DNA of 64,000 bases, taken from NCBI GenBank assembly GCA_023512835.1, contig CM042091.1:21159506-21223505 (forward strand). The letters are read 5' to 3'. Below the pieces are notes generated by a model. That model saw nothing but the letters and a program-made list of their open reading frames with translations. It was not told the origin of the DNA and did not search any database. This DNA comes from Taxillus chinensis. Taxonomy: Eukaryota; Streptophyta; Magnoliopsida; Santalales; Loranthaceae. Shown here piece after piece: positions 59,101 to 64,000 of this stretch. How positions within the stretch are numbered: the stretch's first letter is position 1; each line of letters begins with the position of its first letter. Both the position numbers and the translations under genes were made by a program.

Positions 59101-60864
59101 CTTTTACTGCTCATTAAGTTGAGATATATAATCTCCGGGAGTTGTCAAACTTTGAAATGAAGTAATAACATCCTGCAGTATCTCCACCCACTGCCAATTG
59201 ATTTTTGGATCTTTAACATGATATAAAAGCGGGTTATATGTTCCACCTCACCCCTATGAGGGGGGCACATATATTCCATGTCACCTATTATTGTTCAAGT
59301 GTTAAACTTAATGATAAATCACACGTGAGAGGGCATGTTGACTTGTTGCACTCTTAACTTTTGCACTAATCAAAATGTGTGCATGTTAACAATTATAACA
59401 CTAGGCCATGGGCCTAACATAAACAATAAACAAACACAATTTAGACCACTTACTATGGCAATATTTATGTCTATGAAGTACACAAATGATAATAGTATTT
59501 GTATTCCTAACTTGCATCAATAATTCAAGTAAATTTACCATGCAAATGCAGACAAATAATTCAAGTGGTTTTGGGAACCAAACACAATAGGATATAAAGT
59601 TCAAGCCTCAATTCATTAAGAAAATCTTAACCTGTAACCCACGCGAGAGCTAGATTTGAAGTCATATATAGGAATCTGAACTGGCTTGCCTGCTTTCAGA
59701 CCACGAATATTCTCAAGCAACATGTCATAATCCGTCACACGTGGGTCTGTCTCAAAATAAAGGAGCCTTTAGGGTTCTCCTCTGCTCCTTTCTCTTTCAA
59801 TAAATACTCCAGAATTGTAAATTTTTCATTATGGGAAATAATATGAACAGACACTCTTAAGTATGAAATGAAAATAAAAGCAGGAAGAACACCTAATATC
59901 TCTCATTCTCAGGGGCAGGATGAATACACAACCCACCCTTTTAATCATAAGCTAATTCGGAACATAACAAGGAGTTTCAAAAATATCATAAACCTCAAAT
60001 TGAGATAAATTTAAATGCGCAACAAATGTGTTCCAGAGGAGTGGCTAGCTTGGATTCTTCTAAGTATATAATAATATAGGAATCATGTATTGATCAGTAA
60101 AATTTATAGACCAGTATTCGTTTTGAAGTTTGGGAGACTGGCCCTGGTTTTCAGGGTACAAAGAATTCTAAATGTATGTCTGCAAATATCTCCACTAAGA
60201 CTCCAACATGCAATAGAAAATAAAATAGAGAAAACAATATGTTTGTGCCCGTGTGTAAATTCACTCATTTTCTTAAAACCTACCATAGTCCCTGCTTGCA
60301 ACTCAATAAATTGAGAAGAAATAGTTCTCAAGAAAACTTTGCTTGAGATCCAAACATTTTTCATGTCAACAAGCCATATGCTGGATCCAATAGTGCAATT
60401 TATGGTAGATAATATATGCAGACTACTAGGACTAAAATTTATGTCCACAACATGAAGGCTGTCTTCGGAAACAACTGGCAACTAATTTGCTCAAAAAAAC
60501 TAGTGGATGAACACAAGATTTTACCATCAAAGTTGCCATCAATAATACGACTAGAATCATTGTAGTTGTCCATGGCTAGAACTGCAATGCTGGGAATAAA
60601 ATTGAGCACCTTCTCGGTAAACACAGTCTTTCCAGCTCCAGATGGACCTGCTACTCCAATTAATATCAGGCCATCAATCTTTTGCGCCAATAATTGGCAT
60701 GCACGAATTACAACGAAAAACCCTTTCTCCAATGACAATGGATCCGGGATTGGGAGAATCTCATAACAATCAGAGTCTTTTCTTTTAATCAACTGCACTT
60801 GATCTCTCAACAGTCCAGAACGTGGGCGAGGTGATTCAAAACCAGAAGAACGATCCTTGGCCAT
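19763..60864 (-). CDS. TTM2-like: TTM1/TTM2-type triphosphate tunnel metalloenzyme (11 exons over 41 kb, 659 aa)
   Basis: Minus-strand exons in coding order: 60525-60864, 59632-59746, 33696-33891, 33501-33614, 33022-33195, 32391-32585, 23653-23775, 23477-23589, 22980-23100, 20563-20835, 19763-19978. Every intron is GT-AG and the phases join in frame to 659 codons plus TGA. The order matches Arabidopsis TTM1/TTM2: Walker A GPSGAGKT (residues 73-80), uridine-kinase-like core to about 250, CYTH domain (about 256-420), coiled coil (about 498-530), C-terminal membrane helix (about 631-651). The Arabidopsis proteins are outer-mitochondrial-membrane pyrophosphatases linked to senescence and immunity. 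Introns 2 (25,740 bp) and 6 (8,615 bp) carry transposons. I cannot tell TTM1 from TTM2 by eye. Confidence 0.9.
22183..22867. mobile_element. MITE-like insertion with G-rich minisatellite (copy 2)
   Basis: Same element as at 1723-2359, inside TTM intron 9. Its G-rich core (about 22396-22673) is about 47 bases longer than in copy 1, with additional GGGGAGGTGGCGGGGCATGC-type units. Runs of four or more G are frequent, so quadruplex formation is conceivable on the plus strand. Confidence 0.4.
23851..24225. repeat. Two tandem 191-bp repeats in TTM intron 6 (copy 2)
   Basis: Unit A begins at ATTCGCTTAATGATT (23851) and unit B at ATTCACTTAGTGATC (24042). They align end to end with scattered mismatches. 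Each unit contains ATAGTCATTAATCATTAT and AAAGAACATTAG. The role is unknown. The same pair is present in copy 1. Confidence 0.8.
24517..28045 (+). mobile_element. Complete non-autonomous Copia element in TTM intron 6 (copy 2)
   Basis: The LTRs are 24517-24639 and 27923-28045 (123 bp each, about seven differences). The primer site TGGTATTAGAGC is 24640-24651, and the purine tract TTGAGGGGGAG sits right before the 3' LTR. The flanks ATTCC (24512-24516) and GTTCC (28046-28050) look like a 5-bp target duplication with one change. The uninterrupted target survives at 28360-28400. Internal sequence has gag joined to the integrase C-terminus, then RT and RNase H, with stops. It lies antisense to TTM. 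Confidence 0.9.
25669..27910 (+). pseudogene. Copia integrase C-terminus, RT and RNase H remnants (copy 2)
   Basis: 25669-26472 gives integrase sequence ([38 protein letters not shown]) and ends at TGA after NET. 26659-27222 gives RT with [37 protein letters not shown] and the catalytic YVDDIVITG. 27557-27910 gives RNase H ([21 protein letters not shown]). Two stops (TGA at 26470, TAG at 26596) can each be explained by one C-to-T change. The integrase catalytic core is missing, so the element would need enzymes in trans. Confidence 0.8.
28705..28965. repeat. Copia LTR remnants at left end of the minus-strand element
   Basis: GAGTTTTTAATTATTTAAATTATCAAATATTTATAATTATT (from about 28714) recurs at 32080 in near-identical form, so this is one of two LTR-like repeats flanking the decayed Copia sequence. 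A short AT/AC microsatellite sits at 28863-28880. The minus strand at about 28950-28985 reads an RNase H end followed by a GAGGAGAAG purine tract. Confidence 0.55.
28970..31990 (-). mobile_element. Decayed minus-strand Copia in TTM intron 6
   Basis: The minus strand gives Copia domains in the expected order from right to left: protease/GAG-pre-integrase ([24 protein letters not shown] at 31700-31980), integrase core ([10 protein letters not shown] near 31590-31650), RT ([22 protein letters not shown] near 30070-30140) and RNase H ([25 protein letters not shown] near 29100-29225). Many stops are present. It is cut inside the protease at about 31985, where an RNase H end of opposite orientation begins. 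Confidence 0.8.
31975..32245 (+). mobile_element. Copia 3' fragment: RNase H end plus LTR, plus strand
   Basis: Plus-strand sequence from about 31980 (ACACATGCGGTTTCTAG ... TAATATCTATACACTAACTTGAGG) matches the 3' end of the Copia at 40965-41056. It is followed by an LTR-like stretch (32078-32245) with a (TG)n(TA)n microsatellite at 32161-32199. It faces away from the minus-strand element next to it. Confidence 0.6.
32391..33891 (-). CDS. TTM exons 6 to 3 (rest of kinase-like domain and most of CYTH)
   Basis: Exon 3 (33696-33891): [47 protein letters not shown]. Exon 4 (33501-33614): [20 protein letters not shown]. Exon 5 (33022-33195): [34 protein letters not shown]. Exon 6 (32391-32585): [20 protein letters not shown], then [12 protein letters not shown]. 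All are almost word for word the Arabidopsis TTM1/TTM2 sequence, with no stop or frameshift. The four exons are compact (introns of 81, 305 and 436 bp), in contrast to the huge introns on either side. Confidence 0.95.
33892..34540. other. TTM intron 2, exon-proximal part
   Basis: AT-rich intron sequence next to the exon 3 acceptor (AACAG at 33896-33892 on the minus strand). No element recognised. It probably belongs to the original intron. Confidence 0.5.
34545..34950. repeat. Dispersed repeat R1, copy a
   Basis: Shares long phrases with 58280-58720 (AAAATACAATACAAGTACAA, TTTTCTCCTCTCC, TCACAAAGTG-like end) and its right part with 41264-41520. No coding sequence. It is probably LTR-derived. 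The plus-strand Copia at 34953 starts directly after it. Confidence 0.6.
34953..41221 (+). mobile_element. Degenerate plus-strand Copia interrupted by a solo LTR
   Basis: The LTR-like repeats are about 34953-35152 and 41057-41221: both have CAATTAATT, CTAATTATTTCCTA, TTGTAATCTCTCAA and AAGTAATAAGAAAGA. A primer-site-like TGATATCAAAGCAAG follows the left one at about 35155. RNase H remnants occur at 37090-37418 ([25 protein letters not shown]) and resume at 40878-41045, ending with a purine-rich AAGGAGGAGAG tract before the right LTR. Between 35170 and 37090 I see only GC-rich and AT-rich sequence without recognisable gag or integrase. Confidence 0.7.
37419..40877 (+). mobile_element. Solo LTR of a Tat/Ogre-like Gypsy element (3.46 kb)
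   Basis: Starts TGTTGGATCC and ends GATAACA, so it has TG...CA ends. It is flanked by AACTT (37414-37418) and AACTC (40878-40882), a 5-bp target duplication with one change. Its removal rejoins Copia RNase H codons (KHIEL|DRNY wording). Near its end it carries GTGGGGGTGCTAAACCTTCCCCACACG, then CTCCCGGACT and GGTGACCAACTGCACCCC, typical of very long Tat-lineage LTRs. A promoter-like TATATAAACC lies at about 38472. It has A-rich tracts and no coding region. The lineage is inferred from these motifs. Confidence 0.7.
41264..41780. repeat. Dispersed repeat R1, copy b
   Basis: CTTCAATTCCTTTATAAGCTC, AACTCATTAAAATCTCACAAAGTG and ATCTTTTGCCATAAAGCGTAAAG are shared with 58580-58860, and the first part with 34880-34950. 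No genes are seen here. Confidence 0.6.
41940..44074 (+). mobile_element. Reina-type chromovirus fragment (LTR end, gag, protease, start of RT)
   Basis: A primer-like site TTGGTATCAAAGTGG lies at about 42298-42312 after LTR-like sequence. Gag (42326 onward; [31 protein letters not shown]) runs with stops into the 42695-43666 open frame. This ends in a retroviral-type protease ([19 protein letters not shown]) whose D[ST]G motif reads DSS. A short RT start ([20 protein letters not shown] and [11 protein letters not shown]) precedes an abrupt end at 44074, where a minus-strand Copia LTR begins. The remainder of pol was not found in the window. Confidence 0.7.
42695..43666 (+). pseudogene. Gag-protease open frame of the Reina-type fragment
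   Basis: A 323-codon open frame. The gag core includes [31 protein letters not shown] and [17 protein letters not shown] zinc-knuckle-like [14 protein letters not shown] follows at about 43218-43258, then a protease domain ([26 protein letters not shown]). The catalytic DSG/DTG reads DSS, which should inactivate the protease. In-frame stops lie upstream (TGA/TAG near 42460 and 42692). Confidence 0.7.
44075..47227 (-). mobile_element. Minus-strand Copia, left part up to its primer site
   Basis: The 3' LTR starts at 44075 (TGATACAAATAAG...). Minus-strand domains from right to left: integrase C-terminus (45297-45500: [17 protein letters not shown], [11 protein letters not shown]), RT (44505-44798: [19 protein letters not shown]; 44252-44458: [13 protein letters not shown]). 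The primer site TGGTATTGGAGCC is the complement of 47213-47225. RNase H is lost between RT and the 3' LTR. The 5' LTR begins at 47226 (TG) and resumes at 56421, after the inserted chromovirus. Confidence 0.75.
46860..47140. repeat. Degenerate 25-bp tandem repeats
   Basis: Units resembling AAAGACGTCGAGATCAGCATTGGGC recur with substitutions from about 47029 to 47140, and looser forms start at 46860. The tract lies in the leader region of the minus-strand Copia, between its primer site and the coding remnants. Confidence 0.65.
47228..47582 (+). repeat. 5' LTR of the chromovirus
   Basis: TGTCACACTTAGAAAATT ... TTCTCACCCCGTGACA, with inverted ends TGTCAC/GTGACA. It aligns along its length with the split 3' LTR (51671-51943 plus 56328-56420). 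Stretches such as ACTCCTAATGGGAGCTAACTTAG and AAGATCTATATGTAAA are shared. Confidence 0.85.
47548..48212 (+). pseudogene. Chromovirus gag remnant
   Basis: Translation in pieces gives a coiled-coil-like N-terminus ([35 protein letters not shown]) and the conserved start of the gag core ([29 protein letters not shown]). The coding stretch is interrupted by stops at about 47753 and 48118. The core stops at the hAT junction. Confidence 0.65.
48213..49550 (-). mobile_element. hAT transposon fragment (BED finger and DUF659)
   Basis: The minus strand encodes the N-terminal half of a plant hAT transposase. The open frame 48876-49232 gives a BED-type zinc finger ([31 protein letters not shown]). The open frame 48266-48889 gives DUF659 wording ([33 protein letters not shown]). 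Beyond a TAG the similarity continues ([10 protein letters not shown]) to about 48213 and then stops at chromovirus gag. The hAT C-terminal dimerisation domain and one end are missing. A CAGTGGCG motif at 49389 resembles a hAT terminus but is not proven to be one. Confidence 0.8.
49551..51660 (+). pseudogene. Chromovirus pol remnant: RNase H, integrase, chromodomain
   Basis: Resumes with [20 protein letters not shown], then [20 protein letters not shown], RNase H-like [13 protein letters not shown] and [10 protein letters not shown]. Integrase pieces follow: [55 protein letters not shown]. The C-terminal open frame 51319-51582 has [11 protein letters not shown] and a chromodomain ([30 protein letters not shown]), which in intact relatives directs insertion to heterochromatin. 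Stops and frameshifts are frequent. Confidence 0.8.
51671..51943 (+). repeat. 3' LTR of the chromovirus, first part
   Basis: TGTCACACTTGGAGAATTT onward, matching the 5' LTR at 47228. It is interrupted after AAGGC (51939-51943), and the rest is at 56328-56420, ending ACCCCATGACA. Confidence 0.85.
51944..56327 (+). mobile_element. Complete Copia element nested in the chromovirus 3' LTR
   Basis: The LTRs are 51944-52055 and 56216-56327 (112 bp each, about eight differences). The primer site TGGTATCAGAGCT is 52056-52068, and the purine tract TTGAGGGGGAG lies before the 3' LTR. An exact 5-bp target duplication AAGGC is at 51939-51943 and 56328-56332. The layout and RT wording show it belongs to the same short-LTR family as the Copia at 24517-28045. 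Gag is not recognisable. Protease to RNase H are present but have several stops and frameshifts. Confidence 0.92.
52870..56207 (+). pseudogene. Copia protease, integrase, RT, RNase H (nested element)
   Basis: Domains in order: protease-like [17 protein letters not shown] (the catalytic DSG reads DSD), GAG-pre-integrase ([24 protein letters not shown] at 53455-53590), integrase core pieces ([11 protein letters not shown] and [17 protein letters not shown] at 53816-53990), RT ([35 protein letters not shown]; catalytic YIDDIIITG near 55250) and RNase H (55885-56207: [13 protein letters not shown]). Breaks include the TAG at 53189, frame changes near 53680 and 54135, and TAG stops near 54965 and 55645. 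It should be inactive. Confidence 0.85.
56421..56605 (-). repeat. 5' LTR of the minus-strand Copia, displaced part
   Basis: ATAACATAGACAAGAATC, preceded by the TG left at 47226-47227, aligns with TGATACAAATAAGAAAATATTC at 44075. Later words such as AATATCCCAC and CTAATTACT are also shared. The right edge is approximate (about 56600) and no matching target duplication was found. Confidence 0.55.
56606..57900. other. TTM intron 2 sequence without identified genes
   Basis: AT-rich, with a short tract of three GGGTTA units at 56843-56862 and tetranucleotide-like AAATAAATAA runs near 57500-57570. The open frames 56691-56999 (plus) and 57031-57351 (minus) have no recognisable domain. Likely decayed repeat sequence. 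Confidence 0.4.
57905..59260. repeat. Clustered LTR-like repeats and dispersed repeat R1, copy c
   Basis: The phrase ATGTCCC..A..GGAAA..TTCTAACCAAGTATTG..TTAA occurs at about 57910 and 58160. It is followed in both places by a CAATTGATTTTAG-like phrase and, in the first, by a primer-like TGATATCAAAGCAGG (58019). A weaker ending recurs near 59195-59230. 58280-58860 is R1, shared with 34545-34950 and 41264-41520. No coding capacity was seen. Confidence 0.5.
59632..59746 (-). CDS. TTM exon 2
   Basis: Minus-strand sequence [20 protein letters not shown] then [18 protein letters not shown], with acceptor CAG at 59749-59747 and donor GT at 59631-59630. Its phases fit exon 1 (one base carried over) and exon 3 (two bases carried over, across 25.7 kb of intron). 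The wording is that of the substrate-binding part of the uridine-kinase-like domain in TTM1/TTM2. The exon is too short to show as a long open frame. Confidence 0.93.
60525..60864 (-). CDS. TTM exon 1 (start codon and Walker A motif)
   Basis: ATG at 60864-60862 begins [20 protein letters not shown], followed by [16 protein letters not shown] and [19 protein letters not shown], then the P-loop GPSGAGKT (residues 73-80) and [16 protein letters not shown]. The exon ends at the donor GTAA (60524-60521). The start is supported by the family N-terminus and by sequence upstream no longer resembling TTM. Intron 1 is 778 bp. Confidence 0.95.
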
Positions 60865-61600
60865 TTAAAGCTATAGGAATTTTTTATATATATTTTTGAT
60901 GCTGCACCTAAAGAAAATGGACCAAAAATATATAACAAATAACCAGAAAACAACGGATCAAATTTATAGCTGCATGTGAATGATAAAAGTAACAATATTA
61001 GCATGCTTCTAACAAATAAAGCAGCAAGAAATATGATAAATGGTAAATTTAGATACACTAAGCACATATCAAGTTCTTTAGGGGCTATCCTCCAGTGACT
61101 AGCAAGAAGGAATGTAAACCCAGTGATTGGTAAGAACCACTGAACAAACGTACCATGCTAGCTTTAAATAATAATAATAAAATAATAATCAACCTTCCCA
61201 AACCCATCTTACAAATTGTCAATGAACTGGGAACAGACCTTTATTAGTAACATGGCAAAACTCGCCATGGCATCATCTGTGACATTTAACTTCTAGGTGA
61301 TATATTATATGTTGTCTACCTTCTCAAAATTTCTCGAGACATGCCCAGAAAAGCATATGACTCAGATAAAAAATCGTTAAGACTTACAAGAAACGACCAT
61401 CAAAATGAAACAATTCGGAATATGGAAACAAAAAACTATGCGCACATATGAAGCTACTTACTTAAACAGCCACTCGAACGGGGATTAAAAAAAATAAACA
61501 CATCTATTACCCAAAAATCGATTACAGCAGAGTTGACAGAGCAGAAATCATAGTGAACAAAAAAAGTGGAGACTGACCCAGTAATGGAAACAGCGCGTTT
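60865..61600 (-). promoter_or_regulatory. Presumed TTM 5' UTR and promoter region
   Basis: Sequence directly upstream of the TTM start codon on the minus strand. It is AT-rich with no other gene, and no clear single TATA box or transcription start can be fixed by eye. The assignment is by position only. Confidence 0.35.
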
Positions 61601-62860
61601 GGTTTGAAACAAGGAAAAAGAGGTCAATCCCTTCGCAAATTTGCACTTCAGGCCTTTTTTGGGTACGCTAGAAATCGATTTGAATGGTTAAAACTTGATC
61701 TGACTGGCTATGTCGGAGTACCAAAAATGGTGGGGCTTAATGTTCTTGAGATTTGGCCGGCATGGCTGTCCTGGGTAAGTGGTGGTGGGGCCTAGAAAAA
61801 AACCATGAAATTGGAGAGAAAACGTGTGAGGGGATGTGATCAGCAGACCGTCCAAACGGTAAAACATTAAATAAATTATAATTAATAAATTTTAAGTTAT
61901 TTTTATAAAAAACGAATATATAAGCTATTTTTATAAAAAAAAATTCAAATATATATTTTTAAATAATAACTATTCATTTTGACAACATCAAATAATATCA
62001 ATCATAATTTTATTTGATTATTTTAATAAAATATTATTTTTTCATCAATAGTTACATATTTTATCACTTGTATTAGTTTTATTTTTCTCTCATTGCCTTT
62101 CTTGCTCTTCACCCATGCCTTGGCAAGAAAGAACTACCCATGACAACGCAAGCTTGTTTCATAGCGATAGCATGTGTGGCACGAATGTTTAAGATGAAGC
62201 AATGGCTCCTTGTGTCAAAATCTTCAATTAATGTTCCGATCATTGAAATCTCATGCGAGGCGAGTGGGAATTACAATCGAAGGGTTTATCCTTTGCCTAA
62301 CTATTACCATCCCAGACTACTGAGCCATGAGAATCTTTCTGTAGGTCCTAAAGTGAGTCTAGAGAAGGATGAATAGACGATTATCGCGGAAGATTGACCC
62401 GTTGACAAAATCAGAGAATAAAGGAATGATAGGGAAATTGGGAGAATATACTTCTGTAATGAATGAGAAGCAGACAAAGAATATTGGAGTGATAATGAAC
62501 TAACAGACGAAGATCTTAGATGTTACAATGAACTTGATATTAATACACTTAAATGGGGTGAAGAATATTCCTACAGTATAATATGAAGTTAATGCATAGA
62601 AGTAATGATTGTAACACAAACTGTTTGAGAGAGAGAAAACAGTTTGTAGTGTTTTTCCCACATACTTTTTAGGTTGACATTATTGTCAACAGTCAGTGTT
62701 TAACAAGAGGGCAGCAAAACAAACTGTATACTTATACTTGGTTGGACAGCTTCATAGAGTGATCTTTGAGAGTGAGCTCATAGAGGAAGTTAGATTTTGT
62801 ACTATGTTCATCAGTATTCTGACTAACTCAAAGATTCGTAAACCCGAAACATCAATGTTC
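61601..62860. other. Region right of TTM without identified genes
   Basis: Contains an AT-rich block (61860-62060). Open frames 61604-61795 (63 codons) and 62140-62376 (78 codons, MTTQACFIAIACVARMFKMK...) show no family I recognise. Either could be chance. Confidence 0.35.
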
Positions 62861-62869
62861 TAGTGTTCA

Positions 62870-63800
62870 GTGGGTGAAGAGTAGCAATTTCAAAGAGTTG
62901 AAGCTCCAAGGGTCGAAGACTCGAAAACCCGATGGCACAAGTCGAAGATTAGTAAAGTCATAGTTTTGTTCAAAAATTAGCAAAGCCAGAGTTCCATTGG
63001 TCGTTGGCTCTAAATTAAAGACTCGATGATTCAGAGACTCAAAGACTTGCAAACCCGAAGATCAAATTGTGTTAGCTTTAAATTGGAAGATCAGACTGTC
63101 GTTGTCTCTAAATTAGAGACACTGATTCGAAGATTCGAAGGTTCTAACTCAAACATAGTAGCACATCTATGGACTACATCTTCGAGACTACGAGATAGTC
63201 ATCTTCATGGCAATGGCTAATCGAAGATCAAAACACAGACGAGAATGCCATCTTTGTAAGTTTTTCTGACGATATACTTTGAAGTACTTTAAGTGTTAGA
63301 ATGAACATGTGAAATTATCAGACGTTAGAACGATATGACTCAATGATGGAGACAAGAGATGGAATATTGCTAACCCTAGCTTATGAATTTGTGCAATGGT
63401 CATCCTATAAAAGGAAGAAATATACCTCACTTCTTATAAGTGTCATGTTGTTCCCATGGTACTTTGGTTGTCATTGTTGTCAACAGAATGTGGAAGCGGG
63501 AGGACGCAGAGTCGAAGATCTGTACTAGGTTTGATAACTTCGTAGAGTGATATCTTAGAGTGAGCTCGTAGAGGGAGTCTAACCATATACTTACAGAGTC
63601 GACACTCAGGGTCGAAGACTCGGAGGGTCGAAGATCCAGACTCGAAGATTCACAAGCTCGAAGATTAGATGACTTGAAGATTTGCAGAGTCGAAGATCAT
63701 CAGACCATCAAGCTTGGAGCATCACCAAAGGAACACAGGGTCACAGACTCGTAGATCCACAGGGTTGAAAATTTGAAGACCCAAGGTATAATCAGGTGAA
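62870..63800. repeat. Repeat blocks rich in TCGAAGACTCG-type units
   Basis: Two blocks (about 62870-63240 and 63580-63790) are built of short degenerate units such as GTCGAAGACTCG, CTCGAAGATT and GAGTCGAAGATC. Each is preceded by a shared phrase: TTCATAGAGTGATCTTTGAGAGTGAGCTCATAGAGG at about 62750 and a close variant at about 63540. This suggests two copies of one larger repeat, possibly an LTR with an internal tandem array. Confidence 0.6.
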
Positions 63801-64000
63801 GAGCAATGTGATGGTCCCTTGGAGCCTAGAGGGGGGTGAATAGGCTCTTATCGAAACTCTTTCTAATCTCTTAAGACACCACACTTATCTAGTTAAGTGA
63901 TAGAATCACTGCGGAAGATAACCAAATAATGGAAGTATTTTGTTTTATTATCAAGAGATAATTACAACAAAATAGAAGCAAGACTCTCTTACACTCTATT
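63801..64000. other. Probable start of another repeat at window end
   Basis: GGTCCCTTGGAGCCTAGAGGGGGGTGAATAGG at about 63813 resembles a phrase common in plant LTR elements. Too little sequence is in the window to classify it. Confidence 0.25.

Noticed and set aside
62870..63790. CRISPR-like array
   Set aside because: Repeats are degenerate and have no constant spacer/repeat structure; the surrounding genome is a plant nuclear genome.
1..64000. A novel defence or biosynthetic gene cluster
   Set aside because: Only two host genes are supported and both are ordinary single-function plant genes; the remaining sequence is transposons, repeats and AT-rich DNA.

Overview
The window is nuclear DNA of a flowering plant, almost certainly a eudicot. 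Evidence: spliced genes with GT-AG introns and close similarity to Arabidopsis proteins, plant LTR-retrotransposon lineages (Copia, Athila-like, chromovirus, Tat-like), a DUF659 hAT transposase fragment, and AT-rich intergenic sequence. No bacterial operons, CRISPR arrays or viral genomes were seen. Only two host genes are well supported, and they are convergent.

Gene 1 (+, 16858-18527) is a four-exon NHP2 gene, the L7Ae-type protein of H/ACA snoRNPs (154 aa). Gene 2 (-, 60864 down to 19763) is an eleven-exon TTM1/TTM2-type gene (P-loop uridine-kinase-like domain, CYTH domain, coiled coil, C-terminal membrane anchor; 659 aa). Its exons join in frame, but the gene spans 41 kb because intron 2 (25.7 kb) and intron 6 (8.6 kb) are filled with mobile elements.

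Layout: 1-7300 is a near-identical copy of 20462-27810, holding TTM exons 10-7 and most of a Copia element. 7301-15560 holds unidentified sequence and a truncated Athila-like Gypsy element (5' LTR, tRNA-Asp primer site, gag-pol). 15561-18530 is NHP2 with its upstream region. 19763-33891 carries TTM exons 11 to 3, with a minisatellite-bearing MITE-like insertion in intron 9 and a TRIM-like element split by a Copia element in intron 6. 33892-59631 is intron 2: a Copia element carrying a 3.5-kb Tat-like solo LTR; a Reina-type fragment; and a minus-strand Copia whose LTR is broken by a chromovirus, which itself carries a hAT fragment and another complete Copia. 59632-60864 holds TTM exons 2 and 1. 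60865-64000 holds the presumed promoter and repeat-rich sequence.

The offset between the two copies (about 20.5 kb) and the sharp homology end at 7300/27810 fit a tandem duplication of the unit 7301-27810, with the first copy cut by the window edge. Alternatively it is an assembly duplication. The copies differ mainly by clustered loss of CTG/CAG triplets, which looks more like consensus error than evolution. I found no convincing new biological system. The strongest leads are the giant TTM gene, its truncated duplicate and the nested insertions.
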